Source of the DNA: JAGGVT01 sp965369605
GTDB taxonomy: Bacteria; JAJVIF01; JAGGVT01
Assembly (NCBI GenBank): GCA_965369605.1
Contig: CBDURE010000062.1
Location: forward strand, 1 to 19,426
Length of the DNA: 19,426 nucleotides
Direction of reading: 5' to 3'
The notes under the pieces are model-generated. The model was given only the letters and a program-made list of their open reading frames with translations, did no database searches and was not told where the DNA came from. The position numbers were made by a program, and so were the translations under genes. Shown here in pieces: positions 8,265 through 15,906 of this stretch; position 1 is the first letter of the stretch; each line of letters starts with the position of its first letter.

Positions 8265-8270
8265 TATAAT
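8265..8270 (+). promoter_or_regulatory. candidate -10 box upstream of the 8410 lipoprotein gene
   Basis: A TATAAT in the context ATGCTATAATTG, 139 bases before the start codon. No convincing -35 box is present at 16-18 bases. If used, it would give a leader of about 130 bases that carries the hairpin repeat at 8329-8377. Confidence 0.3.
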
Positions 8271-8290
8271 TGAACGCAAATGCTATTTCC

Positions 8291-8377
8291 ATTATTCTTG
8301 GGATTCGTTAGTTTTTATCAAAAGGCGGCAGATAGAAGGCATTACTTTAAATTGAGAATAGCAGTTTCTATCAGTAC
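8291..8377 (+). repeat. duplicated leader element with hairpin, copy 1
   Basis: Bases 8329-8377 match 11509-11556 almost base for base, including GATAGAAGGCATTA at one end and GCAGTTTCTATCAGTAC at the other. Weaker similarity extends back to 8291 and 11471. GATAGAA and TTCTATC can pair as a 7-bp stem around a loop of about 28 bases. Copy 1 lies in the leader of the 8410 lipoprotein gene, 32 bases before its ATG, just ahead of the GGAGG ribosome-binding site. Confidence 0.7.
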
Positions 8378-8409
8378 CTAACATATTTTAATTTCCCCGG
8401 AGGGATATT

Positions 8410-11304
8410 ATGCGTTACCTTTTTTTTGTCACTATTGCATTGTCTTTGCTTGTTTGTGGATGTTCATCCAATAGTAGTGATTCACTTCAAAATCCTTTAA
8501 CACCCGCATTTTTAGAATCGGAATCGATGCCTGTTGGAGTCTGCGACAGGTTCTCGGACGGCTCACCAGCCGCGGGATTCGGGGTTATGGGAGTTTATAA
8601 TCTTGCATTGAATCCTGAAAAGATGTCGGCTGAGCTGACATCACTTCGTACCGGCGCATTAACAGATACGCTTGAAGTTGTGGATATTACGAATTTTCTT
8701 TCGATGGCGCCATGCACCGATTGCGCTAAAATCAAAAGCGTTTCACTTGACGCTGATGGCAATCTTGTTGTTTCAGTCGGATTGAAGCATCCGTTTGCCG
8801 CGGGCGATCTGCTCAAACCGATAACCGGACGGAATCGCGGCGACCTTCACGTTTTCAATGTTGAGGGGATAATAGCCGCGCAGGACGCATCAACAGTGGT
8901 TTTCCCAGCTTTGGGTAACAGTATCGCATCGGTGAAACTGTTAAACGCATCGGGATATTCACCCTATCTGGATGATGTTCTTGATACGGAAGTGTTTGAG
9001 ACTGACGCGGATATTCATCCATACATACTTCATTTTGATGATTACACCGCCGGTAATTTCCTTCCTGAAAATCCGATGGGATTTGAATCTGTAACAGACC
9101 CGCCGCCGAGTGGGAATCTGGTCATGGCGATGGGATGCGATTACGATTACAAAGACTATGTTTTTGATTTGTCAACCGGAGATATCAGTTACACTTATGC
9201 GATAGGCTGCACTTATGCGGTAAGCAGCGCGGCGAAATTTGAAAGATTCACTCCTGAATATCGAGTTCCGCAGCATCAGAAAAAAGCCGCGAGTGAGATA
9301 AATGTAATTCCTCTGACTGAAATGCTTATAGAAACGCAGCCTTCAGAGACAGTAACTCTTCAGGTTGAGGTCGTTGACCCGTCGCATGGTGTCGCGGTTG
9401 GAGAGGAATTAAATGAGATGGCAGCTGATTCATCTGTGGGTACAGTCGGAATTGAAATTCCGGGCGTACTTGGCAGTATGATTTCACAAGCAGGCAGTGC
9501 GTCGATTTCAGGAACGGGACATGATCCAACCGATCCTTTGCTTTTCGAATTTACGTTCGCAAATGAACTTTCAGCATCTGAGGGTATCTACACAGGATTA
9601 ATCAAGGTTACGGATACCTATCCGCCGGGCAATAATGAGTCGTCGCTGCTATACGGCATGGACGGCATCAAGCGCGTTGGTCCTGTCTCTAATCCTCTTG
9701 AGGGTCTTTTCGATATTTCAGAATTCGCCACATACGCGGTTTTCGAGGTTGAGGTTGAACTTGGTTATGTCGGAAGCGATCCTGTTGCGGATATTACAGT
9801 CGATCCTCCATGCTGTATCAATCAGGATGTAACCTTTGACGCATCCGGCTCTACCGACATAGAGGATGATGCCGCGTCTATTCCATTGAATTTCGAATTT
9901 GATTACGATTATGACGGGATTACATTCGATGTTGACAGGGCGATGTCAACTGATCCGATTGCAGTAACGCAATATGCCAATCAAGGTTTATATACAGCAG
10001 CGGTTCGTGTAACTGACAGCGACCTTGACACCGATATCGCAACCGTGACTTTCGGAATTAACGTATTGGTTCCCGGTGATCCTGAAATCGATATTACGGA
10101 TGGCGTTTCGATAACTAATATCAGTTTTATGCACGGAACACGTGTTACCGGCGATTTCGACTGGCCCGGTGCGGCGATGACGGTAACAAAAGGCACTGCG
10201 AGGGGGGATGGCTATATGTATATTGTGTTTTACGGTGTGCAGGGTGGAACAAACAGCATTTTCCTGGCTAAATCGGACGATAATGGCCTGACCTGGTCAA
10301 CGCCGGTGTCCGTGCATGATTATGACGCAACCGGTGAATACGGCGGATGCTCGATTGCCGCCGATGATACCGGTATAGTCCTGATTGTATGGGCGGACTG
10401 CTTCCATCGTGATCTTTTCCTTGAATACAGCCTTGATCACGGTGACACATTCGCATCGAACGAGATACGCAATTACTCTGATACTTTCAGTTATGCGAAT
10501 AATCAATACCGCTCACCTGATGTCGCTATCGACCCTACAAATTCTGATAACATAACCATCATTACAACGTCATGGATAAGAACCGGAACCAGTTGGTTTC
10601 TCAGCTGGACGGAGATGTATATACACAACAGTTCAACAGGTCCCAGTGGCACTTTCAATGAGGTTCTTCATCTGAATCGATATTTGCAGGATGGAACAAA
10701 CAACAAAAACATCTTTAATGCTCAGGTTCACTATGCGGTGGATGGCGATGCATATATGCTGCTTGGCGAAAACTCAAGAAATTATGTTTACAGGTCATCT
10801 GATAGTGGGGCAACATGGCCAGATGATAGCAGTCACCGCTCACTGTCGTATGTTCCAGGATACCATCGTGAAATGAATTCATGTTTGGACCCAACAGACC
10901 CGAATGTTATTTATTTACTAAGGGGCTATCGCAGTCCTTCTGTGAATGCCTATCCGATGGAGCTTTATAAATCCACAGACGGGCTGCATCTTAGTAGGAT
11001 TCAGTCACATGTTAATGACGATACATCATCATCACACAAAGCCAATGCAGCGGTTGCAGTCGATGATGGCGGAATTGTATATGTCATGTGGCAGTCGGAG
11101 GCATCCGGCAATTATGAAATCATGGTAGATTACTCCTGCAATGGCGGCGTGACATTCGGAACCGATGTTGTGTTTAATTCAGTGGATATTGATGATGAAA
11201 TAGATTGTGATCTGCTGCCTGATACTGATGGCGCAGGCGTAATTTGTGTCTGGGAGCAGGATGGATTCAGTTCGGATGGGAAGCTGGTAATGAGAAAAGG
11301 TTAG
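8410..11304 (+). CDS. PKD-like/Asp-box (sialidase-like propeller) lipoprotein
   Basis: A 964-residue predicted lipoprotein with signal segment FFVTIALSLLVCGC and Cys18 as the likely lipidated residue. The N-terminal domain (about 30-300) shares the KHPF-type pattern and a CTDC pair with its paralogues. A PKD-like domain lies at about 457-552 (FDASGSTD, FEFDYDYDG, VRVTDSD). The C-terminal region has four Asp-box-like motifs: SDDNGLTW (622-629), SLDHGDTF (about 675-682), SSDSGATW (796-803) and SCNGGVTF (about 910-917), as in sialidase/BNR propellers. No sialidase Arg triad is evident, so a binding role is more likely than hydrolysis. GGAGG at 8399-8403 supports the ATG. The region after about residue 450 is homologous to the C-terminal part of the 11739 protein. 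Confidence 0.85.
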   Translation: MRYLFFVTIALSLLVCGCSSNSSDSLQNPLTPAFLESESMPVGVCDRFSDGSPAAGFGVMGVYNLALNPEKMSAELTSLRTGALTDTLEVVDITNFLSMAPCTDCAKIKSVSLDADGNLVVSVGLKHPFAAGDLLKPITGRNRGDLHVFNVEGIIAAQDASTVVFPALGNSIASVKLLNASGYSPYLDDVLDTEVFETDADIHPYILHFDDYTAGNFLPENPMGFESVTDPPPSGNLVMAMGCDYDYKDYVFDLSTGDISYTYAIGCTYAVSSAAKFERFTPEYRVPQHQKKAASEINVIPLTEMLIETQPSETVTLQVEVVDPSHGVAVGEELNEMAADSSVGTVGIEIPGVLGSMISQAGSASISGTGHDPTDPLLFEFTFANELSASEGIYTGLIKVTDTYPPGNNESSLLYGMDGIKRVGPVSNPLEGLFDISEFATYAVFEVEVELGYVGSDPVADITVDPPCCINQDVTFDASGSTDIEDDAASIPLNFEFDYDYDGITFDVDRAMSTDPIAVTQYANQGLYTAAVRVTDSDLDTDIATVTFGINVLVPGDPEIDITDGVSITNISFMHGTRVTGDFDWPGAAMTVTKGTARGDGYMYIVFYGVQGGTNSIFLAKSDDNGLTWSTPVSVHDYDATGEYGGCSIAADDTGIVLIVWADCFHRDLFLEYSLDHGDTFASNEIRNYSDTFSYANNQYRSPDVAIDPTNSDNITIITTSWIRTGTSWFLSWTEMYIHNSSTGPSGTFNEVLHLNRYLQDGTNNKNIFNAQVHYAVDGDAYMLLGENSRNYVYRSSDSGATWPDDSSHRSLSYVPGYHREMNSCLDPTDPNVIYLLRGYRSPSVNAYPMELYKSTDGLHLSRIQSHVNDDTSSSHKANAAVAVDDGGIVYVMWQSEASGNYEIMVDYSCNGGVTFGTDVVFNSVDIDDEIDCDLLPDTDGAGVICVWEQDGFSSDGKLVMRKG

Positions 11305-11311
11305 CATGGCA

Positions 11312-11327
11312 AGGGGTTTAAACCCCT
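11312..11327. repeat. perfect 16-bp palindrome after the 8410 gene
   Basis: AGGGGTTTAAACCCCT is fully self-complementary and starts seven bases after the TAG stop of the 8410 lipoprotein gene. It has no following T-run. It is either a gene-boundary extragenic palindrome or a weak terminator. Confidence 0.5.
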
Positions 11328-11367
11328 CGTTAGAAGTCAATTGAACATTTTCCGGAGGTTTAAAAGC

Positions 11368-11457
11368 ATGAAGAAGGAACTGATTATTGTTCTATGCCTG
11401 GTATTTGCAGTGGTAATGGGATGCTCATCCGCGAGTAATAATCCTGCCCAGCCGTAA
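11368..11457 (+). CDS. 29-residue lipoprotein-like micro-ORF (possible remnant)
   Basis: A short frame with GGAGG at 11354-11358 ahead of the ATG. It starts MKKELIIVLCLVFAVVMGC, a textbook lipoprotein signal with VMGC at residues 16-19, followed by ten polar residues (SSASNNPAQP) and TAA. The tail after Cys resembles the Ser/Asn/Pro-rich linker that follows the lipobox in the large paralogues. The TAA is directly followed in frame by ATGGCGGAAGTG, which runs another 16 codons to a TGA. It could be a genuine entericidin-like small lipoprotein or the 5' stub of a lost large lipoprotein gene; the surrounding remnants favour the stub. Confidence 0.5.
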   Translation: MKKELIIVLCLVFAVVMGCSSASNNPAQP

Positions 11458-11470
11458 ATGGCGGAAGTGG

Positions 11471-11556
11471 ATTATTCCGGGGGTTTGCTTGTTTTGCTTG
11501 AAAGATGACAGATAGAAGGCATTAATCTAAATGAGAATAGCAGTTTCTATCAGTAC
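11471..11556 (+). repeat. duplicated leader element with hairpin, copy 2
   Basis: Second copy of the element at 8291-8377, strongest over 11509-11556. It keeps both stem arms (GATAGAA and TTCTATC). Unlike copy 1 it is not followed closely by a recognised gene; the next lipoprotein start is at 11739, with its own promoter in between. Confidence 0.65.
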
Positions 11557-11658
11557 ATACACAGTTTTTTCTTCTGGAGAGTTGTTAGAAAAATGGGTCG
11601 AATTCCTGTCACATTTATAGATGCGATAAAACTGGTGCTTTGACGAAATTCATTGGAA

Positions 11659-11687
11659 TAGCCATTTTGACAAGCTTTTGATATAAT
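11659..11687 (+). promoter_or_regulatory. promoter of the 11739 lipoprotein gene, conserved with its paralogue
   Basis: TATAAT at 11682-11687 is preceded 17 bases upstream by TAGCCA (11659-11664). The same pair with the same 17-base spacing occurs before the minus-strand paralogue (19254-19249 and 19277-19272), inside the shared strings GAATAGCCAT or GAAATAGCCAT. In both, the -10 box lies about 51 bases before the ATG. TAGCCA is a poor match to the sigma-70 -35 consensus, so its conservation may instead mark an activator site or simply common descent. Confidence 0.5.
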
Positions 11688-11738
11688 GTGTTTTGTATCC
11701 TTATATATTCAAACCATATCACAGGTGGAAATGGTCTT

Positions 11739-14183
11739 ATGAATCAATCAATACTCGCAATACTACTAATATTGCTTTTTGCGGTTTTCGGAGGATGTTC
11801 CAGCTCATCATCACTGCCAACACAATCGGACAATCCTCAACTACCCTCTGGCGATACACAAACTGACAAGCTCTCACTTCTATATTTTGGATCGTTTGAT
11901 ATCGACCTTGAAACTCAGACTATTACGCAAATCGAAAACAGGCAGTCCGATTATGTTTATAACATTACTGGATTCCTTCCCGACAAGTGCCCCGGTGGGT
12001 GTTTCAGATTCACTATTGTCGGTGTTGTCGGCACTGTTTTGGAAATCGAGCTGACGCTTGAAAATCCTCTTGCAATTCAAGTTTATGACGTGCGTGTCAT
12101 GTATTTGGATCTGTTCGGAAAAACTGTGCTGAATCCAGATAGCTACACGGACTTTTTAGGAACGCCAATCACGGAAATCTATCCGTTTACAGCATTCACA
12201 AAGGAAGATCCTGACCGAACATTCCCAGTGGGGCCTTGCGGTATTGATACCGAGATGATGTTTCTTGATTTTCCTCCGGGTGCGCCATCCGCGGTTAACT
12301 ACGCAATTACTGCCCATCTTCCGGGCATGACTCCTGAACCGTACGAAATAAGCGAAATGGCTCAGACAGGCGAGCTGTCCACAACAGGCGGAAACGCGAC
12401 CATTAGCTGCAAGGTTGATGACCATCAGGATAACATCTCCGGTGTTTACATGGATGCGACCCCTTTTACAGGCGGTCCTGTACAATTGACATTTAATGAT
12501 CCGAATTACGAAGTTGAAATCTCCAACACTTCTGGCGCGCCGGAAGGCATATACAATCAGCTTATCATGGCGCATAGTCCGAACGGGCAAAACATCAGCA
12601 CTTATAACTATGTTGAAGTCGCGGTTATCCAAGAAGATCCTGTCGCGCATTTGGTCAGCAGCGTTCCTCCGGCGTGTATTAATCAGGATGTTACATTCGA
12701 TGCCTCCGGTTCGACGGATGTGGAGGATGACCTCGCGGGAATACCGTTGAATTTCGAATTTGATTTGGATTACGATGGCATTATATTTGATGCGGATATT
12801 CCGATGTCCACTGATCCAATCCTTGTCACGCAATTCGACCAGCGAGCGTGGTATGAGGTCGCGGTGCGTGTTACGGACAGTGATTTGAGTACTGATATAG
12901 CGTCTGTGGCATTTGCTGTCAGCGGATTGTTGCCCGGTGATCCTGAAATAGACATAACTGATGGCTCATCGATTACTGATATTCAATTTATGCACGGATT
13001 ATATTCACTGAATGTTGGCCCATTGGATATAGGCCAAAGGCCCAGGGCGACAAGAGGGCTTGCGGGGGGTGATGGTTTTGTTTATACCACATTCTACGGC
13101 GAGGAATCGGGAAGCGGACAAATTTACTTTGCCCGTTCAGATGATGACGGCGCTTCATGGTCAGCTCCGATTTCGCTTCACACCTACGATATTTTTGGCG
13201 AATATGGCGGTTGTTCAATCGCGGCGGATGATACGGGATTGGTTTGTGTTGTGTGGGCGGATTATTTCCATCGCGATTTGGTTTTGGAAAACAGCACAGA
13301 CAACGGCGATACATTCAGCACAAATGTAATTCGTGATCTTGAAGATCCTGATATGACTGGTGAGTGGGACCACATGTATCATCAGCCGGACATTGCGATT
13401 GACCCTAACAGCACGGATAATGTGCTTGTTTCAGTTCAACCCAGAATAATGGCGGATAGTACAAGCTGGATGCCTCCGCAATGTATGGCTGCATATCTCA
13501 GCACTAGCGGAGCATCAGGCGCATTTGTTGAAACTTTTTTTGGCGATCCCAGACCGTATGACAACGACAACATCTACAACATGCAGGCATATTTCCTTTC
13601 AGATGGCGACGCATACATAATTGTCGGTTCAAACGGACGAATAATTGTAATGAGGTCAAGCGATGGCGGCGCGACATGGCCTTATGATGATGAACACATC
13701 GACTGGTCATGGGAGGCTGGCACTTACCCACAGACAGGATGGCATCGCGAAACGTTTTCAGCGTTTGATCCGAACGACCCGGAAACATTCTACGTTGTTC
13801 AGTTGAGGCGCAGCCATTATTACAACCATCCGATTCATATCGCAAAAGCCACTGACGGCCTGCATCTTGAGGAACTTCAGTGGGAAATTAACGATAATAC
13901 GTCATCATCAGTTTACAGGTTTAATCCTAATGTTACTGTTGATGATGCCGGCGTTGTTTTTGTCATGTGGCAGTCAGAGAAGAACGGCACGTTTGATATC
14001 ATGGCGGATTACTCCTGCGATGGCGGGATTACGTTCGGTACGGATATTCAATTTAATACCGTGGATAATAACGCGGAAATAGACCCGTTTGTTATTAAAA
14101 ATGAAGCGGGACTTGGGATTATTTGCGTGTGGGAACAAAACGGATTCAATTCCGATGGCAAGCTGGTTGCGCGTCAAGGTTAG
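11739..14183 (+). CDS. mosaic PKD-like/Asp-box lipoprotein
   Basis: An 814-residue predicted lipoprotein. A longer frame opens at GTG 11688, but that codon overlaps the likely promoter. The ATG at 11739, with AGGTGG ten bases ahead, gives a start (MNQSILAILLILL) matching the paralogue at 16852-19197. The signal ends at Cys20 in FGGC, followed by five Ser. Residues about 35-305 are the N-terminal domain, about four-fifths identical by eye to the minus-strand paralogue. A PKD-like domain (FDASGSTDVEDD, VRVTDSDLSTD) lies at about 317-412, then Asp-box motifs SDDDGASW (467-474), STDNGDTF, SSDGGATW and SCDGGITF. This C-terminal part is clearly homologous to the 8410 protein, including shared EYGGCSIAADDTG and VWADxFHRDL. 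A surface or periplasmic binding role is likely. Confidence 0.87.
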   Translation: MNQSILAILLILLFAVFGGCSSSSSLPTQSDNPQLPSGDTQTDKLSLLYFGSFDIDLETQTITQIENRQSDYVYNITGFLPDKCPGGCFRFTIVGVVGTVLEIELTLENPLAIQVYDVRVMYLDLFGKTVLNPDSYTDFLGTPITEIYPFTAFTKEDPDRTFPVGPCGIDTEMMFLDFPPGAPSAVNYAITAHLPGMTPEPYEISEMAQTGELSTTGGNATISCKVDDHQDNISGVYMDATPFTGGPVQLTFNDPNYEVEISNTSGAPEGIYNQLIMAHSPNGQNISTYNYVEVAVIQEDPVAHLVSSVPPACINQDVTFDASGSTDVEDDLAGIPLNFEFDLDYDGIIFDADIPMSTDPILVTQFDQRAWYEVAVRVTDSDLSTDIASVAFAVSGLLPGDPEIDITDGSSITDIQFMHGLYSLNVGPLDIGQRPRATRGLAGGDGFVYTTFYGEESGSGQIYFARSDDDGASWSAPISLHTYDIFGEYGGCSIAADDTGLVCVVWADYFHRDLVLENSTDNGDTFSTNVIRDLEDPDMTGEWDHMYHQPDIAIDPNSTDNVLVSVQPRIMADSTSWMPPQCMAAYLSTSGASGAFVETFFGDPRPYDNDNIYNMQAYFLSDGDAYIIVGSNGRIIVMRSSDGGATWPYDDEHIDWSWEAGTYPQTGWHRETFSAFDPNDPETFYVVQLRRSHYYNHPIHIAKATDGLHLEELQWEINDNTSSSVYRFNPNVTVDDAGVVFVMWQSEKNGTFDIMADYSCDGGITFGTDIQFNTVDNNAEIDPFVIKNEAGLGIICVWEQNGFNSDGKLVARQG

Positions 14184-14208
14184 TTAGTAGTAAAAATTGC
14201 ATACATTC

Positions 14209-14318
14209 CCCCCCCTGGGAGCGCCGGAATTCTTCCGGCGGTTGAGCGCTAAAGCGCTCCCGTCAAAAGGCGTAAACGCCTTAAAACGCCGGAAGAATTC
14301 CGGCGCTCCCAGGGGGGG
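14209..14318. repeat. long perfect inverted repeat with two inner hairpins, palindrome family B
   Basis: Arms 14209-14240 and 14287-14318 are perfect 32-base inverse copies (outer end CCCCCCCTGGGAGCGCCGG). The 46-base interior holds two more hairpins, GAGCGCT/AGCGCTC (14244-14259) and AAGGCG/CGCCTT (14267-14282), so a folded strand would look like a cloverleaf. A run of seven T follows at 14320-14326, so it could also end transcription of the 11739 gene before serS. Shorter relatives occur at 16701-16731 and 19320-19347. Confidence 0.88.
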
Positions 14319-14341
14319 ATTTTTTTGTTTCTCCTCGGCTG

Positions 14342-14366
14342 TTGACAAATCCAATAATGCTATAAT
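14342..14366 (+). promoter_or_regulatory. possible serS promoter with atypical spacing
   Basis: A perfect TTGACA (14342-14347) and a perfect TATAAT (14361-14366) lie upstream of serS, but only 13 bases separate them, shorter than the usual 16-18. Either the -10 box is used with another upstream signal or one of the two is coincidental. Confidence 0.3.
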
Positions 14367-14408
14367 ACTTCTCTTGAAAACAGGAAAGCTGGTCGGGAGA
14401 ATAAGAAC

Positions 14409-15683
14409 ATGCTTGATTTGAAATCGATAATGGAACAACCGGAACTCATTCAGGAGATGATGAAATTCCGTAATGTGGATATTGATTTGAGTGAGGTTAT
14501 TGAACTTGATAAAAAACGGCGTGAGATAATCCAGAAGGTCGAGGCGCTTAAACAGGAACGGAATGACAAGTCGAAGCTGGTTGGTAAAATCAAGAAAGAG
14601 GGCGGCGACCCAGCGGAGATAATAGATTCGATGGGCGGCATTTCGAATAGAATCAAGGCGTGGGACGCTGAACAGAAAGAGGTCGAGGATGATATAAAAT
14701 CGATTGTTGAGGTACTGCCGAATATTCTTCATGAATCGGTGCCGAGGTCGTTGGATAAGGCTGAGAATCAGGTGATTGAAACAGTTGGCGAGAAGCCGTC
14801 GTTTGATTTTGAGTTCAAAAATCATCTCGATTTGGCGCGTGAGCTGGACATCGTTGATTTCGAGGCAGGTGGGCGAATCGCGGGAAACAATTTCGCCCTG
14901 TATAAAGGGCTTGGAGCGCGGCTTGAATGGGCGCTTCTCAGCTATATGATTCACACTAATTCTGTGGAGGGTTCCTATAAGTTTATTATTCCGCCCGCGC
15001 TTGTTAATGAGGAGAGTTTTTATGCGTCGGGGCAGCTGCCTAAATTTGCGGATCAGGCGTACAAGTGCGAGGATGATGACCTGTATTTAATTCCCACATC
15101 CGAAACTGTTCTGCTGAATATGCATCGCGAGCAGATTTTAAAAGAGGACAACTTGCCGATTCTGTACACGGCGTGTACGCCATGTTTCAGGCGTGAAGCC
15201 GGCACTTATGGCGCGGATGAACGTGGGTTGATTCGCATACACCAGTTTAACAAGGTTGAGATTTTTAAGTTTGTGACGCCGGAGACATCATACGGTGAGT
15301 TGGAAAATATGCTTGTGGATTCCCAGAATGTTTTGAAGCCGTTGGGATTGCATTATCAGGTAAGCCTGCTTGTAAGCAGCGACTTGGGGCAGCAGGCGGC
15401 GAAAACGTACGATATCGAGGTTTGGCTGCCGGGTCAGGATGGCTACAAGGAAATCAGTTCAGTTTCAAACTGTGAGGATTATCAGGCGAGGCGCGGGAAT
15501 ATTCGCTATCGTGAAAAGGAATCGAAAAAAGTTCGGTTTGTGCATACGCTTAACGGAAGCGCTCTCGCGACACCGCGATTGATGGTCGCGATTCTTGAAC
15601 AGTACCAGCAGCCGGATGGCAGCGTTATTATTCCCGAGGCGCTGCGGCCGTTTATGGCGGGATTGGATAGGATTACGAAGTAG
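14409..15683 (+). CDS. serS: seryl-tRNA synthetase
   Basis: A class II aminoacyl-tRNA synthetase that activates serine with ATP and charges tRNA-Ser (and, where present, tRNA-Sec). The length of 424 residues is normal for bacterial SerRS. The N-terminal domain is the long antiparallel coiled-coil arm that grips the tRNA extra arm (about residues 28-105, Lys/Glu-rich, with KKRREIIQKVEALKQERN). The catalytic core includes the PALVNEESFYASGQLPKF region, motif 2 FRRE (F260 to E263, followed by AGTYGADERGLIRIHQF) and motif 3 NGSALATPR (382-390). The ATG has GGGAGA at 14395-14400, eight bases ahead. It stands alone between two palindrome-rich gaps. Confidence 0.98.
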   Translation: MLDLKSIMEQPELIQEMMKFRNVDIDLSEVIELDKKRREIIQKVEALKQERNDKSKLVGKIKKEGGDPAEIIDSMGGISNRIKAWDAEQKEVEDDIKSIVEVLPNILHESVPRSLDKAENQVIETVGEKPSFDFEFKNHLDLARELDIVDFEAGGRIAGNNFALYKGLGARLEWALLSYMIHTNSVEGSYKFIIPPALVNEESFYASGQLPKFADQAYKCEDDDLYLIPTSETVLLNMHREQILKEDNLPILYTACTPCFRREAGTYGADERGLIRIHQFNKVEIFKFVTPETSYGELENMLVDSQNVLKPLGLHYQVSLLVSSDLGQQAAKTYDIEVWLPGQDGYKEISSVSNCEDYQARRGNIRYREKESKKVRFVHTLNGSALATPRLMVAILEQYQQPDGSVIIPEALRPFMAGLDRITK

Positions 15684-15703
15684 TTCATTAAAAATGTAAA
15701 AAC

Positions 15704-15754
15704 CATAAAATACAAACTAACATAAAATGCGAACTAACCGAAAATACTAACTAA
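15704..15754 (+). repeat. 17-bp tandem repeat, three units
   Basis: CATAAAATACAAACTAA (15704-15720), CATAAAATGCGAACTAA (15721-15737) and CCGAAAATACTAACTAA (15738-15754) follow without gaps, 20 bases after the serS stop, and run directly into the left arm of the palindrome at 15753. Confidence 0.65.
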
Positions 15755-15835
15755 CAGAGCCTCGAACGTTAGTGAGAGGTAATGAATGTGAACCAGCGTC
15801 GGATTTTACCCCTCACTAACGTTCGGGGCTCGGTT
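15753..15835. repeat. inverted repeat, extragenic palindrome family A (second copy)
   Basis: Arms 15753-15782 and 15806-15835 (30 bases) pair with three mismatches around a 23-base loop. The arm sequence is that of 2007-2095; the right arm here (AACGTTCGGGGCTCGG) is the intact version and the left arm carries the changes. The loop sequence differs from the first copy, so only the arms are conserved. Confidence 0.82.
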
Positions 15836-15891
15836 TATGTTCGGGGCTCGGTTTATGTTCGGGGGTCGATTTATATTCGGTGCGCGGTTTA
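15821..15891 (+). repeat. 18-bp tandem array grown from the palindrome arm, four units
   Basis: GTTCGGGGCTCGGTTTAT occurs exactly at 15821-15838 and 15839-15856, then with changes at 15857-15874 and 15875-15891. The first unit is the outer part of the right arm of the palindrome, so the array looks like local expansion of the arm end. Later units decay progressively toward the CoA-transferase gene, whose start lies 15 bases beyond. Confidence 0.75.
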
Positions 15892-15906
15892 ACTGAAAAT
15901 AATAAT

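Larger units (their letters stand above)
11305..11738 (+). other. 434-bp gap holding remnants of a lipoprotein gene unit
   Basis: The gap contains a palindrome (11312-11327), a 29-codon lipoprotein-like ORF (11368-11457), the second copy of the hairpin leader (11471-11556) and a Shine-Dalgarno-like GGAG near 11576. That is followed by a 16-codon ORF at 11593-11643 without recognisable content, and then the promoter of the next gene (11659-11687). The order leader, ribosome-binding site, ATG in the middle of the gap mirrors the 8410 gene start but lacks the gene. This reads as a decayed or recombined-away family member; that is inference. Confidence 0.5.

Noticed and set aside
8410..11304. Annotation as a true sialidase
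   Set aside because: Asp boxes are present, but they also occur in many non-catalytic propellers, and I cannot identify the arginine triad or other catalytic residues.
11593..11643. 16-codon ORF with a GGAG upstream
   Set aside because: It is too short and has no lipobox or conserved content; kept only as part of the description of the gene-poor gap.
11667..11687. TTGACA plus TATAAT as the promoter of the 11739 gene
   Set aside because: Only nine bases separate the two boxes, too few for sigma-70, and TTGACA is not conserved in the paralogue leader, whereas the TAGCCA pair is.
11688..11738. GTG 11688 as start of the mosaic lipoprotein
   Set aside because: It overlaps the -10 box and would add 17 residues ahead of a proper signal peptide; the ATG at 11739 has a Shine-Dalgarno and matches its paralogue.
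12156..12833. Minus-strand open frame of 225 codons
   Set aside because: It lies fully within the 11739 lipoprotein gene in antisense; its Arg/Ile-rich composition is typical of a shadow frame.
14184..14954. Minus-strand open frame of 256 codons
   Set aside because: It is antisense to serS for most of its length and its C-terminal part is translation of the inverted repeat. It has no family features, while serS on the other strand is certain.
15821..15891. Possible CRISPR array
   Set aside because: The 18-bp units are directly adjacent with no spacers, decay quickly, and no cas gene is present; it is a tandem array derived from a palindrome arm.
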